From contig DAITAL010000003.1 in the NCBI GenBank assembly GCA_036824265.1, positions 21,021-85,020 on the forward strand: a stretch of 64,000 nucleotides of DNA, written 5' to 3'. Made by a program: the position numbers and the translations under genes. The notes under the pieces were generated by a model, which ran no database searches, was not told the DNA's origin, and saw nothing but the letters and a program-made list of their open reading frames with translations. This DNA comes from JAAYZB01 sp937958685. Lineage in GTDB: Bacteria > Bacillota_I > Bacilli_A > Izemoplasmatales > Hujiaoplasmataceae. This document shows, in pieces, positions 1-8,145 of the stretch; position 1 is the stretch's first letter, and each line of letters opens with the position of its first letter.

Positions 1-129
1 ATGAACGTGAACTTCGGATTATTGCCACCGATCACGACGCAACATCACAAGAAGGAACGCCGCGCGCGGTTTGCCACGCGCAGTCTCGATAGCCTTAGGC
101 AACTCCTTGAGGTGAACCACTTTGACTAA
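1..129 (+). CDS. trmFO: C-terminal end of TrmFO (tRNA m5U54 methyltransferase), partial
   Basis: The window opens inside a reading frame that ends at the TAA at 127-129. The visible 42 residues contain N-V-N-F-G-L-L-P-P followed by a basic K-K-E-R and an A-T-R-S-L-D-S-L helix. This is the usual end of the folate- and FAD-dependent methyltransferase that makes ribothymidine 54 in tRNAs of many Bacillota. The next gene, xerC, starts inside its last codons, and a trmFO-xerC order is common in Bacillota. The 5' part lies outside the window, so activity cannot be judged. Confidence 0.72.
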   Translation: MNVNFGLLPPITTQHHKKERRARFATRSLDSLRQLLEVNHFD

Positions 130-1030
130 CAAAGAGATCATATCCAGGTACAAAGACTACCTCATCAACGAGAGAAGCTACTCCGAACACACGGTGACGG
201 CCTATTTGGAGGACATCGCCACGCTCGTGAGTTTTTTGGAAAGGGAAGATCTCGGCAGTCTGCATCTGCTCACTGACAGGATCGCCAGGTTCTATCTCAG
301 CACGCTCCATGAGACTTACAATCCCAAATCGATCCGCCGGAAGATCTCCAGCGTCAGGAACATGTACCGGCTGTTGCTCGAGGAAAACCTGATTGATCGC
401 AATCCGTTTCAAAACCTGACTTTGCCAAAAGATGCGAAACCGTTGCCCAAATTCGTCTATGAAGCGGAAATGGCCGGTTTTTTGGGCGGGATCGATGCCT
501 CGACACCGACCGGGCAGCGCAACGCAGCCCTGTTCGAACTACTCTACGGGTCCGGACTCCGCGTATCCGAAATCACAAACATCCGGATCACCGATATCGA
601 TTTCTTCAACAAGACCCTGCTGGTCCATGGCAAGGGCGGAAAAGACCGATATGTGCCCCTGCATGACCTGTCAGTCAGCAAACTCAAAACCTATCTGGCG
701 ACGACAAGACCCCAATTTCGCATCAGAACAGAAGCGCCCGACGAAAGCTGCCTGTTCTTGAATTTCAAAGGCGGTCGCCTGACCGACAGGGGCGTTCGCG
801 ACATCCTTGACCGCGAGCTGGCAAAGCAGGCGGCAGCCATCAAAATGACGCCGCACGCCTTTCGGCATTCTTTCGCGACGCATCTGCTCAATCATGGCGT
901 CGATCTGCGGACCGTCCAGGAACTCCTCGGCCATAAAAGTCTCGCCACGACGCAGATCTATACCAAAGTCTCAAAAGAACGGTTACGCGATGTCTATTTG
1001 AGCGCGCATCCGCGGGCCATCCGCAAATGA
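122..1030 (+). CDS. xerC: Tyrosine recombinase XerC
   Basis: A 302-residue tyrosine recombinase that would resolve chromosome dimers at dif with a XerD partner in the cytoplasm. An N-terminal SAM-like core-binding domain (about 1-100) precedes the catalytic domain. The catalytic set is complete: R147 in G-L-R-V-S-E, K171 in G-K-G-G-K, H245 and R248 in H-A-F-R-H, H271 in L-G-H-K-S and the nucleophile Y280 in Q-I-Y-T-K. The start is a TTG at 122, overlapping the trmFO stop by 8 bases, with GAGGTGA just upstream. Its stop overlaps rlmH as ATGA. XerC rather than XerD is inferred from the trmFO neighbour; nothing suggests a mobile-element integrase. Confidence 0.9.
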   Translation: MTNKEIISRYKDYLINERSYSEHTVTAYLEDIATLVSFLEREDLGSLHLLTDRIARFYLSTLHETYNPKSIRRKISSVRNMYRLLLEENLIDRNPFQNLTLPKDAKPLPKFVYEAEMAGFLGGIDASTPTGQRNAALFELLYGSGLRVSEITNIRITDIDFFNKTLLVHGKGGKDRYVPLHDLSVSKLKTYLATTRPQFRIRTEAPDESCLFLNFKGGRLTDRGVRDILDRELAKQAAAIKMTPHAFRHSFATHLLNHGVDLRTVQELLGHKSLATTQIYTKVSKERLRDVYLSAHPRAIRK

Positions 1031-1509
1031 TGCACATCATCCTGGTCGCCGTCGGCACGATCAAAGCGAGTTTCTATGCTTCCGGGATCGCCGAGTATTG
1101 CCAGCGCCTGAATCAATTCGCAAAAGTGGAGATCGTCGAGGTCAAGGAGCAGAGGATCACCGATGAAACTTCGCCGAAAGCCATCGCCACCGCCCTTCAT
1201 GAAGAGGCGCGACTGATCCGGGAAAGAATCCCCGAAGGGGCCTATACGATCGCCTTGGCCATCGAGGGAAAACAATTGTCAAGCGAGGAATTCGCGACGA
1301 TGATCACCGAGATTGGCATCTATCGCTCGACGAAAGTGGTCTTTCTCATCGGTGGTTCCCACGGACTGGAAGCTGAACTGAAAACAGCCGCCGATGCCAG
1401 ACTGTCGTTTTCCCGGGCAACCTTCCCGCACCAGATGATGCGGTTGATCTTTTTGGAACAGTTGTACCGCGCTTTCATGATCGCGGGCGGGCGAAACTAT
1501 CACAAATGA
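1027..1509 (+). CDS. rlmH: 23S rRNA pseudouridine-1915 N3-methyltransferase RlmH
   Basis: A 160-residue SPOUT-class methyltransferase that methylates pseudouridine 1915 in helix 69 of 23S rRNA using S-adenosylmethionine. Family signatures are the cofactor-binding F-L-I-G-G-S-H-G-L loop around residue 105 and the C-terminal stretch with F-P-H-Q-M-M-R, E-Q-L-Y-R-A and the closing G-R-N-Y-H-K. Length is normal for the family. The ATG overlaps the xerC stop (ATGA), so the two are translationally coupled. A hairpin directly after the stop ends the transcript. Confidence 0.95.
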   Translation: MMHIILVAVGTIKASFYASGIAEYCQRLNQFAKVEIVEVKEQRITDETSPKAIATALHEEARLIRERIPEGAYTIALAIEGKQLSSEEFATMITEIGIYRSTKVVFLIGGSHGLEAELKTAADARLSFSRATFPHQMMRLIFLEQLYRAFMIAGGRNYHK

Positions 1510-1515
1510 AAAAAA

Positions 1516-1540
1516 CGAGTCGCTGTCAGCGGCTCGTTTT
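1516..1540. terminator. Bidirectional terminator between rlmH and pepT
   Basis: Ten base pairs (CGAGTCGCTG with CAGCGGCTCG, one G-T pair) are flanked by A-runs on the left and T-runs on the right, so the hairpin can end rlmH on the plus strand and pepT on the minus strand. The pepT stop codon lies inside it. Confidence 0.75.
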
Positions 1541-2758
1541 CATGGTGGCGACTTTGGTCACGAGGTTCTTGATGATCTCGACCGCAAGTTCCATCTCCCT
1601 GATGGAGGCGTATTCGTACGGACCGTGATAGTTGTATCCGCCGGTCCCGAGGTTGGGACAGGGCAAGCCCATGTAGGTCAGCCTGGCACCGTCGGTACCG
1701 CCCCTGATCGGTTCGATGATCGGCGTGAGACCGGCATCCTTGATCGCCTCGATCGCAACGGTGATGATCTCCTGGCGATCATCGAGTTTCTCGCGCATGT
1801 TGTAATAGGAGTCGGTTATCTCCAAATACAGCGTGTTATCCCCGTACTTGCGGTTCATGAACTGGCAAATCGCCAGAAAATCGGCTTTCTGACTGGCAAA
1901 CAATTCAGCGTCGTGGTTACGGATGATATAGCTGACGATTGTTTTCTCGACATTGCCCTGGATCTGGTGCAGATGGTTGAAACCTTCGTATTTTTCGGTG
2001 GTCTCGGGCTTCATGTAACGCGGCAGCATGCTTTCGAACTCGAAAGCGAGGGCTATCGAATTCAACATCTTGCCCTTGGCATCGCCCGGATGGACGGATT
2101 TGCCGGTGAAAGTGATTTTGGCGCCTGCGGCGTTGAAATTCTCATAGGCGATCTCACCGACTTGGGAACCGTCGAGAGTATAGGCAAAGTCCGCGCCGAT
2201 AGCCTCGATGTCGATGTATTTGGTACCGTTGCCGACCTCTTCATCGGGGGTTACCACGATGACGAGCGGACCATGGGGAAAATCGGGATTGGACTGGATG
2301 AACTCGACAAGCGTGAAAATTTCGGCCAGACCGGCCTTGTCGTCCGCGCCCAAAAGCGTTGTCCCGTCGGTGACGATCAGATCGTCATGGACATGATTCA
2401 AAAGCGAAGGAAAGACAGTTGGGCTCAAGACGATATTCTTATCGGGCTCAAGCACGATGTCCCTGCCGTCGTAGTCATAGACGATCCGCGGCTTGACGTT
2501 CGTGCCGCTGGCGTCGGGAGAGGTGTCCAGATGGGCGATGAAAGCGACCGTGGGGACCGTTTCGGGAATATTGCCGGGAATCTTGGCGATCAGATAGCCG
2601 AAATTGTCCAAGACAGGGTTGAGCCCCAGGGTTTCCAGTTCCGTTTTCAGCACCTTGGCGAACTCGATCTGGGTCGGCGTGGATGGATAGCTGACGGCGT
2701 TGTGTTGCGACTGCGTGTCATGTTTCACATAATTCAGGAATCTCTCGCATACTTTCAT
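1526..2758 (-). CDS. pepT: Peptidase T (tripeptide aminopeptidase)
   Basis: A 410-residue M20 metallopeptidase that removes the N-terminal residue from tripeptides in the cytoplasm. Zinc-site motifs are present in order: A-H-L-D-T-S-P-D near residue 75, L-G-A-D-D-K-A-G near 140, T-P-D-E-E-V-G-N-G near 173, and the C-terminal G-G-T-D-G-A-R with N-Y-H-G-P-Y-E. Length matches the family. The ATG at 2758 is preceded on the minus strand by GAGGTGA. It is transcribed divergently from the DUF975 gene and stands alone. Confidence 0.95.
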   Translation of the reverse strand: MKVCERFLNYVKHDTQSQHNAVSYPSTPTQIEFAKVLKTELETLGLNPVLDNFGYLIAKIPGNIPETVPTVAFIAHLDTSPDASGTNVKPRIVYDYDGRDIVLEPDKNIVLSPTVFPSLLNHVHDDLIVTDGTTLLGADDKAGLAEIFTLVEFIQSNPDFPHGPLVIVVTPDEEVGNGTKYIDIEAIGADFAYTLDGSQVGEIAYENFNAAGAKITFTGKSVHPGDAKGKMLNSIALAFEFESMLPRYMKPETTEKYEGFNHLHQIQGNVEKTIVSYIIRNHDAELFASQKADFLAICQFMNRKYGDNTLYLEITDSYYNMREKLDDRQEIITVAIEAIKDAGLTPIIEPIRGGTDGARLTYMGLPCPNLGTGGYNYHGPYEYASIREMELAVEIIKNLVTKVATMKTSR

Positions 2759-2886
2759 GGTATCACCTCGTGATGTCTATATTATATAGAATAATTTCCG
2801 TCATGGCCAACGCTTTTGCATAAAAATGGTGCCTCATGTGTCTTTTGATGTATAATATAGACAATCAACAATTAAAGGAGGCAATC
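2759..2886. promoter_or_regulatory. Divergent promoter region for pepT and the DUF975 gene
   Basis: A minus-strand TATAAT (2786-2781) faces pepT and a plus-strand TATAAT (2851-2856) faces the DUF975 gene. No clear -35 consensus is visible for either. AAAGGAGG at 2874-2881 is the ribosome binding site that sets the DUF975 start at 2887. Confidence 0.55.
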
Positions 2887-3546
2887 ATGGATAAACCGCG
2901 TTACGAGTACAAGAACAAAGCCGAGACCTTGATGCGAGACAAATACACAAATGTCATTTTGACGCTGCTGATCATGGGTTTTCTCTCCTCGATCGGAACC
3001 GGATATTCGGCCGGCCAGTTTTTTATGGGAGGATCCGCCTCGTCAACCTGGATGAACCTGGTGTCCTTGGTACTGGGGGCCGCTTTCGCTTACGGACTCA
3101 TTTCTGCCTTCATCGAAGTCGCGCGTGACCGCGAGCCAAACCTTGAGGAAGTGCTTCTGGTCGGTTTCAAGGACAATTTTGTCCGCAATCTGATCTGCTA
3201 TTTTTTGATGAGGCTATTCATCGTGTTGTGGGCTTTGCTTTTCGTTATCCCCGGGATCATCAAAGCTTATGCGTATTCGATGAGTTTCTATTTGCTCAAA
3301 AAGGATGCGAAGCTGGCCGGCAACGACGCCATCACCCGCTCCAAGGAATACACGATGGGATATAAGACGGACCTGTTCATGTTGGATCTCAGCTATCTCG
3401 GGTGGTATTTCCTGTCGATCTTCACGCTCGGGATCCTTTTGTTTTGGATCGTTCCGAAGCATCTGACCGCCCGCGTCCTCTACTACGATGAAATCTACGC
3501 CAAAAAGGCTCCCAAACTGGCAGAGCCATTGGCGGAGACGGCATAA
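2887..3546 (+). CDS. DUF975-family integral membrane protein
   Basis: A 219-residue protein with about five hydrophobic segments, resembling the DUF975 family of Bacillota membrane proteins, whose function is unknown. A cytoplasmic N-terminus (K-P-R-Y-E-Y-K-N-K-A) leads into the first membrane segment. The family-type stretch P-G-I-I-K-A-Y-A-Y-S-M followed by A-I-T-R-S-K-E-Y-T-M-G lies in the middle. The reading frame is open upstream, but the start at 2887 is chosen because AAAGGAGG precedes it and the promoter lies further upstream. A GCAA-loop terminator follows directly, so it is probably a single-gene transcript. Confidence 0.8.
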   Translation: MDKPRYEYKNKAETLMRDKYTNVILTLLIMGFLSSIGTGYSAGQFFMGGSASSTWMNLVSLVLGAAFAYGLISAFIEVARDREPNLEEVLLVGFKDNFVRNLICYFLMRLFIVLWALLFVIPGIIKAYAYSMSFYLLKKDAKLAGNDAITRSKEYTMGYKTDLFMLDLSYLGWYFLSIFTLGILLFWIVPKHLTARVLYYDEIYAKKAPKLAEPLAETA

Positions 3547-3554
3547 CATCAATG

Positions 3555-3578
3555 AGGGCCTCGCAAGAGGCCCTTTGT
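3555..3578 (+). terminator. Rho-independent terminator after the DUF975 gene
   Basis: A perfect eight-base-pair stem (AGGGCCTC with GAGGCCCT) closed by a GCAA tetraloop, followed by a short T-run. Confidence 0.8.
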
Positions 3579-3606
3579 TATCTCAAGAGCGATAGCAATG
3601 TAAAAA

Positions 3607-3635
3607 TTGTATCATTCCCTAGTTTGTGTTATAAT
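3607..3635 (+). promoter_or_regulatory. Promoter of the esterase/acyltransferase operon
   Basis: TTGTAT at 3607-3612 and TATAAT at 3630-3635 are separated by 17 bases, with an extended TGT just before the -10. The reading frame of the esterase is open through this promoter, which rules out the upstream start and supports the ATG at 3658. Confidence 0.8.
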
Positions 3636-3657
3636 CTTAGCCGAGGCTGGTGAAGAT

Positions 3658-4596
3658 ATGCTCAAACTCAATTTCAACAAAAAAACCATTCGTGGCAGCC
3701 TGGCAAGGCAGTTGATCCGCCTCGGTGTCAGGCTGGAAGCGATCGATCCGCTCGGACCGCTCAATTTCGGCAGGCTGTATACGACAGTCCTGTCTGAAAA
3801 TTACCGTTTTCCCCGCTCGGTGAAAGCCGAGTGGATCACCCACAAAACCGCCAGGATGGAAATGGTCAGGTCCGTCGGTCGGGAACCGCAAAATCTGATT
3901 ATCCAGTTTCACGGCGGCGCTTACATCCACGGCTACAGCGACACCTACCGGCGCTCAGCCTGCAAGTTTCTCGACTTAGCCCAAGCAACAGCGGTCCTTT
4001 CACTCGATTACCGACTCGCGCCCGTCCATCCATTCCCGGCGGCTCTCGAAGATGCGATCGCAGCTTATGAATACGCCTTGTCAGCCGGATTCCCCCCGGA
4101 GAGGATCATCTTCACCGGTGATTCCGCCGGCGGCGGATTGGCGCTGGCGCTCGGGTTGTATCTCCGCGATCACCAACAACCGCTCCCCAAGGCGATCATC
4201 ACGATGTCGGCTTGGACCGACCTGGCCTTGGAAGGCGAATCTTACCTCCGCAACAAACCACTGGATCCGATGCTCGGCGAGAAGATCGACCTGCTGGATA
4301 TCGATGGTTACGTCGGGAACGCAGATGTGCGAAATCCGTATGTCTCACCGGCTTATGGCGATTATACCGGCTTTCCGCCATTGATGCTGCATGTCGGCAG
4401 TTACGAGGTTTTGGAATCGGATACCCTGACCGTCGCCAAAAAGGCGGCCGCGGCCGGCGTCAGTGTCGAGGCCACGATCTACCGGGGCATGTTCCATGTG
4501 TTCCAACTGGCTTTCGGGCTCATTCCCGAAGCCAAGAAGGCCTGGCGTGAAATCGCCGCCTTCATCAACAGGCAATTATCCCAAGAAGGTGCATGA
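3658..4596 (+). CDS. Alpha/beta hydrolase, hormone-sensitive-lipase type esterase
   Basis: A 312-residue cytoplasmic alpha/beta hydrolase likely to cleave carboxylic esters. The oxyanion-hole motif H-G-G-A-Y (85-89) and the nucleophile elbow G-D-S-A-G-G (Ser156) identify the HSL/bacterial family IV lipase group. The acid and base are probably the Asp of E-S-D-T and the His of G-M-F-H-V-F near the C-terminus. No signal peptide is seen. It lies six bases upstream of an acyltransferase-like gene and shares its promoter, so the substrate may be an ester made by that neighbour. The substrate itself cannot be read from sequence. Confidence 0.85.
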   Translation: MLKLNFNKKTIRGSLARQLIRLGVRLEAIDPLGPLNFGRLYTTVLSENYRFPRSVKAEWITHKTARMEMVRSVGREPQNLIIQFHGGAYIHGYSDTYRRSACKFLDLAQATAVLSLDYRLAPVHPFPAALEDAIAAYEYALSAGFPPERIIFTGDSAGGGLALALGLYLRDHQQPLPKAIITMSAWTDLALEGESYLRNKPLDPMLGEKIDLLDIDGYVGNADVRNPYVSPAYGDYTGFPPLMLHVGSYEVLESDTLTVAKKAAAAGVSVEATIYRGMFHVFQLAFGLIPEAKKAWREIAAFINRQLSQEGA

Positions 4597-4602
4597 AGAA
4601 AA

Positions 4603-5901
4603 ATGGCAACAAAAAAGTTTTACGACGAATGGTACCGGCTTGACAACGCCGCCAAGATCTTTCCGGCGATATCGACCCGAAGGGAGACCAACACCTTCCG
4701 CGTCCAGGTCGCGTTGAAGGAGGATATCGATCCCGAGTTTCTCCAACTCGCGGTCGACGCCATCATCGAACGTTACCCGATGTTCAAGGTGCGGTTGAAA
4801 AACGGCTTTTTCTGGACCTACCTTGATTACAACAGCAGCCCCTTCTATGTCGAACCGATGTCGACAGCGGTCTGCGGGCCGATCATTCCCAAGGAAAACA
4901 ACGGCTACCTGTTCAAGGTGCTCTACCGCGGCCCGACGGTCGCCGTCGAGATTTTCCATTCGCTCGCCGACGGCAGCGGCGCCTTCATGCTGCTCAAGTC
5001 GATCATCTACGAGTATCTGCTTCTTAGAGGATACAAGGTGACTCCCGACAACATCATCCTGACGCGGGACAGCCTCCCAACCCGCGAGGAATACGAAGAC
5101 GCCTACAACACCTATTACGACCGCAAAAACCGCAAGCACGTCCCCGAAAAGAAGGCTTTCGGCATCAAGGGCACACCGATCCCCGACGGTCACATCGGGA
5201 TGATTTCGGGTACGCTTTCCACCAAGGAGATGCTGGAACTGGCGCGCGCCAACGATGCGACGGTGACCGAGTATCTTGCCGCATTGCTCATGCATGTCAT
5301 CTATGTGACCCAGATCCAGTACCGCGAACATCTCAAGGTGAATCAGAAACCGGTGAAGATCTTCGTTCCCGTCAACCTGAGAAAGCATCTTCCCTCGAAG
5401 ACGCTCCGCAATTTTTCCAATTTTGTCAAAACCGACATGTATATGAACCGGTCTGACATCAGCTTCGCGGAAATCCTGGAAATCGTCAAGAAGCAATTCG
5501 AACATGGGCTCACCAAAGCGGAACTCATCCGCAAGATGAGCGAGAATGTCGCCTTTGAGAAGAATGTCCTGTTGCGGATCACGCCTTATTTCATCAAACG
5601 CTATGCGCTGATGATCGGCTATAAGATCCTGGGACTCTCCCTTAACACCCTGAGTTTCACCAACATCGGAAAAATCGAGTTTCCCGCATCGATGAAGCCC
5701 TACATCCACGACGCCACCGCGGCAGCCTATTCCGGAAAGTTCAACACCGTAAACGGAGCGATCACCTCGTTCGAGGACCGTTTCAAAATTTCATTCACCC
5801 GCTCGATCATCGAAACCAACATCGAGAGGGAGTTCTTCCGCCACTTCACGGCCAAGGGCATGCATGTGGCGATCGAGAGCAATTTCGTGGAGGAGTACTG
5901 A
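4603..5901 (+). CDS. Condensation-domain-like alcohol acyltransferase
   Basis: A 432-residue protein of the condensation/alcohol-acetyltransferase superfamily (relatives include PapA-type and wax-ester-synthase-like enzymes), which transfers acyl groups from thioesters to alcohols. The active-site pattern H-x-x-x-D-G appears as H-S-L-A-D-G-S-G at about residue 128. A later F-V-P-V-N-L-R-K stretch matches the second half of the pseudo-dimeric fold. It has no membrane segments. It sits between the esterase and a zinc-ribbon membrane protein and overlaps the latter by one base, so all three are probably one operon. The acyl donor and acceptor are unknown. Confidence 0.7.
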   Translation: MATKKFYDEWYRLDNAAKIFPAISTRRETNTFRVQVALKEDIDPEFLQLAVDAIIERYPMFKVRLKNGFFWTYLDYNSSPFYVEPMSTAVCGPIIPKENNGYLFKVLYRGPTVAVEIFHSLADGSGAFMLLKSIIYEYLLLRGYKVTPDNIILTRDSLPTREEYEDAYNTYYDRKNRKHVPEKKAFGIKGTPIPDGHIGMISGTLSTKEMLELARANDATVTEYLAALLMHVIYVTQIQYREHLKVNQKPVKIFVPVNLRKHLPSKTLRNFSNFVKTDMYMNRSDISFAEILEIVKKQFEHGLTKAELIRKMSENVAFEKNVLLRITPYFIKRYALMIGYKILGLSLNTLSFTNIGKIEFPASMKPYIHDATAAAYSGKFNTVNGAITSFEDRFKISFTRSIIETNIEREFFRHFTAKGMHVAIESNFVEEY

Positions 5902-6587
5902 TGAAACATTGTGACAAATGCGACGTTGACGTCAAGACGAACCAAAAGTACTGTCCGCTCTGCCATCAAATCCTGCAAGGCGATTCTGATCCCGGCTTCA
6001 AGGAGATCTATCCGGAATATGTCCCGCTCCGGCGGGAGATCCTGCCGCTGACCAAGAAGGTGTTGTTGTTTGCGACGATCGTCGCGATTTCGACTCTGCT
6101 GGGTGTGAATCTGCTGACCTGGGAAGCGAACGCCACACTTTGGAGCCTGATTCCGGTCGGGGGCACCTTGTATTTCTGGCTGATCGTCCGTTACGGTGTT
6201 TTGTCCCGGCAAAACATCGCTTTCAAGATGTTCCTGCTCACGACGGTTCTCGTAATGATCCTCAATCTGATCGATCAGGCTTATGGCGCCGAAGAGACCC
6301 GCGGCTGGGCGTTGGATTATGTCACTCCGCTCGCCTTCCTGACCTGCAATCTCGCGATCTCGGTGATCATCTGGATCAGGAAAATCAATTATCGCGACTA
6401 TATATTTTACCTGATCACGATCATGGTCTTTTCGCTGATTCCGCTCATCCTGGCCTTGTTTGGGATCATCAAGATCGTTTGGCCGGCGATCGCTGCGCTC
6501 GGAGCCGCCATCTTCATTTTGCTGTTCATCATTTTCTTTTTTCCTAAATCGATCAAGGAAGAGATCAAAAAACGCTTTCACCTATAG
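5901..6587 (+). CDS. Zinc-ribbon polytopic membrane protein (DUF6320-like)
   Basis: A 228-residue protein with an N-terminal zinc ribbon (C4-x2-C7 and C18-x2-C21) followed by a short linker and about six membrane-spanning segments. This arrangement matches small membrane proteins found next to acyltransferases of the type encoded upstream (DUF6320 in my recollection). It overlaps the acyltransferase stop by one base, indicating translational coupling. It may anchor the acyltransferase or move its product. No catalytic motif is visible and the function is unknown. Confidence 0.65.
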   Translation: MKHCDKCDVDVKTNQKYCPLCHQILQGDSDPGFKEIYPEYVPLRREILPLTKKVLLFATIVAISTLLGVNLLTWEANATLWSLIPVGGTLYFWLIVRYGVLSRQNIAFKMFLLTTVLVMILNLIDQAYGAEETRGWALDYVTPLAFLTCNLAISVIIWIRKINYRDYIFYLITIMVFSLIPLILALFGIIKIVWPAIAALGAAIFILLFIIFFFPKSIKEEIKKRFHL

Positions 6588-6589
6588 AA

Positions 6590-6614
6590 AAGCGCCGAAA
6601 ATCAGCGCTTGTTT
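6590..6614. terminator. Short convergent terminator
   Basis: A six-base-pair stem (AAGCGC with GCGCTT, nine-base loop) lies between the convergent zinc-ribbon gene and the pseudouridine synthase gene, with A-rich and T-rich flanks. It is weaker than the other terminators in this window. Confidence 0.5.
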
Positions 6615-7270
6615 AGAAGATACATGAAAGGGAAATCCCGTTTTTGGAAGGACCGGCCGTCAAGATAGGCGAGCAGGTCCTTTTCTTTTGCCTCGGCGAA
6701 TTCCAGACGCATCGCCGCCAGAGCTTGATGCCGGAGGCCCAGGCGCCTGTTGAGGGCGGGATTGCCATAGAGGGGGTCTCCCGCCACCGGATGGCCGATT
6801 TGGGCCATCACCGCCCGGATCTGGTGCGTCCTGCCGGTAAGCAACTCGATTTCCACCAAAGACAAAGTCAGGGCTTCCTTGATGACCCGGTAACTGGTCA
6901 ACGCTTCCTGGGCTTTCGCAAACGGCGTCTGCGAGATCCTGACCACGGCGCTTCCCTCGTCCTTGCGCAGATAATGTCTGAGAAGACCCTCGGGCTCGTC
7001 AAAATAGCCGCCTAGAACGGCGTGATAGAACTTTCTGATGCCGTGCTGGCGCTGGCGCTGGTTGAGGACGGCCAGCGCTGCCGGGTGCTTGCCCAAAAGC
7101 AAAAGACCGGGCGTCTGAAAGTCAAGCCTGGTGATGATACCGTACTCCGGATGGCCGATTTCGGCAAGCAGGTCCGGTTCTTGAAGCTCGCGAGCCCGAT
7201 GGACCAGCAAACCGGCGGGTTTGTCGACAATCAAAATATTATCATCTTCATAGATCGTGTTGATGCTCAT
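6602..7270 (-). CDS. RluA/RluD-family pseudouridine synthase
   Basis: A 222-residue pseudouridine synthase acting on rRNA or tRNA. The active-site block reads I-T-R-L-D-F-Q-T-P-G-L-L-L, with the catalytic Asp in R-L-D; the usual H-R-L-D has Thr in place of His. The later L-L-T-G-R-T-H-Q-I-R-A motif and G-D-P-L-Y-G are typical. There is no N-terminal S4 domain, which together with the short length suggests a single-domain RluA-type enzyme rather than RluD. The start at 7270 is chosen because GGGAGG lies eight bases upstream; the frame is open for seven more codons. Confidence 0.85.
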   Translation of the reverse strand: MSINTIYEDDNILIVDKPAGLLVHRARELQEPDLLAEIGHPEYGIITRLDFQTPGLLLLGKHPAALAVLNQRQRQHGIRKFYHAVLGGYFDEPEGLLRHYLRKDEGSAVVRISQTPFAKAQEALTSYRVIKEALTLSLVEIELLTGRTHQIRAVMAQIGHPVAGDPLYGNPALNRRLGLRHQALAAMRLEFAEAKEKDLLAYLDGRSFQKRDFPFMYLLNKR

Positions 7271-7298
7271 ATTCGACCTCCCCAGAGGCAAATGTTGT

Positions 7299-8066
7299 TC
7301 AAAGAAAAACAGACAAGACTATCGTCATCACGACCATGACGACATTGGTAAAACTGTGCATGATCATCGGATAGACGACACTTTTCGACTTTTCATAGCA
7401 GTCGCCGTAGAAACAGCCAAGCACGGCGGCATAGACGAGTTGCACCACATGAAAATCCACGGAGAACGGATTGAATCTGATCACCACGTGCGCCAAGCCA
7501 AAAATAACGGCAGCGAAGACCGCGGCGTAACTCAAAAACCTGTTCAGACGTTTGTCCGTGACCAAATGGGCGAACGTCGTGATCGCGAACGCGCGGAAAA
7601 TCAGTTCTTCCGATGGTCCGGAAAGCAGAAGTTGAAACCCGAGATAGCCGGTGATGTTACGGACAGATAACGGGTAGGGAAACGGCTGAAACCCGCCCGC
7701 AAGCACTGTTGCCACCATTGCCACGACGGCATAGACGACAAACATGAGCATGAAGCGTTTCAGATAGCGCCAACCAACAGCCCGATCGCCCAGGCCGAAA
7801 GCAAAGGGCACTTTGAAAAAGCGCTTGAGAACAAGCATGACCATGAGCACGAAAACCCCCTGAACAAGATGATGGACGCTGATGCTCATGTACGCCCCGT
7901 CTGGATCCAGGTTGGTATAGGTGAACAGGTTGGCGCCCCATCTGCCGACAAAGGTGATTCCCAGAAGGAAGACACCCAAGATCGTGGCAAAGATGAGTTT
8001 CGGGAAAAATTTGAAGGCTACCACTCCTTTTTGTAACGTCAATATTATAACTTGACAAGCGGACAT
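7299..8066 (-). CDS. CPBP-family intramembrane glutamic endopeptidase
   Basis: A 255-residue membrane protein with about seven hydrophobic segments and the three CPBP (CAAX protease / Abi) motifs in order: E-E-L-I-F-R (E-E-x-x-x-R), F-G-L-A-H (F-x-x-x-H) and H-S-F-T-N (H-x-x-x-N). Family members cleave substrates inside the membrane, and some protect against bacteriocins; the substrate here is unknown. A minus-strand AAAAAGGAG lies about 40 bases inside the predicted frame, so translation could begin downstream of the ATG at 8066, but no standard start codon follows it at a good distance. It stands alone. Confidence 0.8.
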   Translation of the reverse strand: MSACQVIILTLQKGVVAFKFFPKLIFATILGVFLLGITFVGRWGANLFTYTNLDPDGAYMSISVHHLVQGVFVLMVMLVLKRFFKVPFAFGLGDRAVGWRYLKRFMLMFVVYAVVAMVATVLAGGFQPFPYPLSVRNITGYLGFQLLLSGPSEELIFRAFAITTFAHLVTDKRLNRFLSYAAVFAAVIFGLAHVVIRFNPFSVDFHVVQLVYAAVLGCFYGDCYEKSKSVVYPMIMHSFTNVVMVVMTIVLSVFL

Positions 8067-8111
8067 TTGTCCTGCAGATTATGAGAATCGCAGTTTCAGA
8101 AAAGCAAGACG

Positions 8112-8120
8112 TGATATAAT
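8112..8120 (+). promoter_or_regulatory. Extended -10 promoter of the guanylate-kinase-like gene
   Basis: TGA directly precedes TATAAT (8115-8120). GGAGGT at 8133-8138 lies eight bases before the ATG at 8146. The -35 region is poor, as expected for an extended -10 promoter. Confidence 0.65.
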
Positions 8121-8145
8121 AATCTTAATAACGGAGGTAGTCAAG

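Noticed and set aside
122..1030. xerC as an integrase of a mobile element
   Set aside because: It is embedded between trmFO and rlmH with coupled translation, has normal length and no attachment-site repeats nearby.
1625..2773. A long plus-strand open frame (382 codons) opposite pepT
   Set aside because: It lies almost fully inside pepT in the opposite direction, its protein has no recognisable pattern, and pepT is a complete enzyme with a good ribosome site.
4576..5709. A 377-codon minus-strand frame opposite the acyltransferase gene
   Set aside because: It mirrors the coding strand of a gene with clear catalytic motifs and has no ribosome site or family signature.
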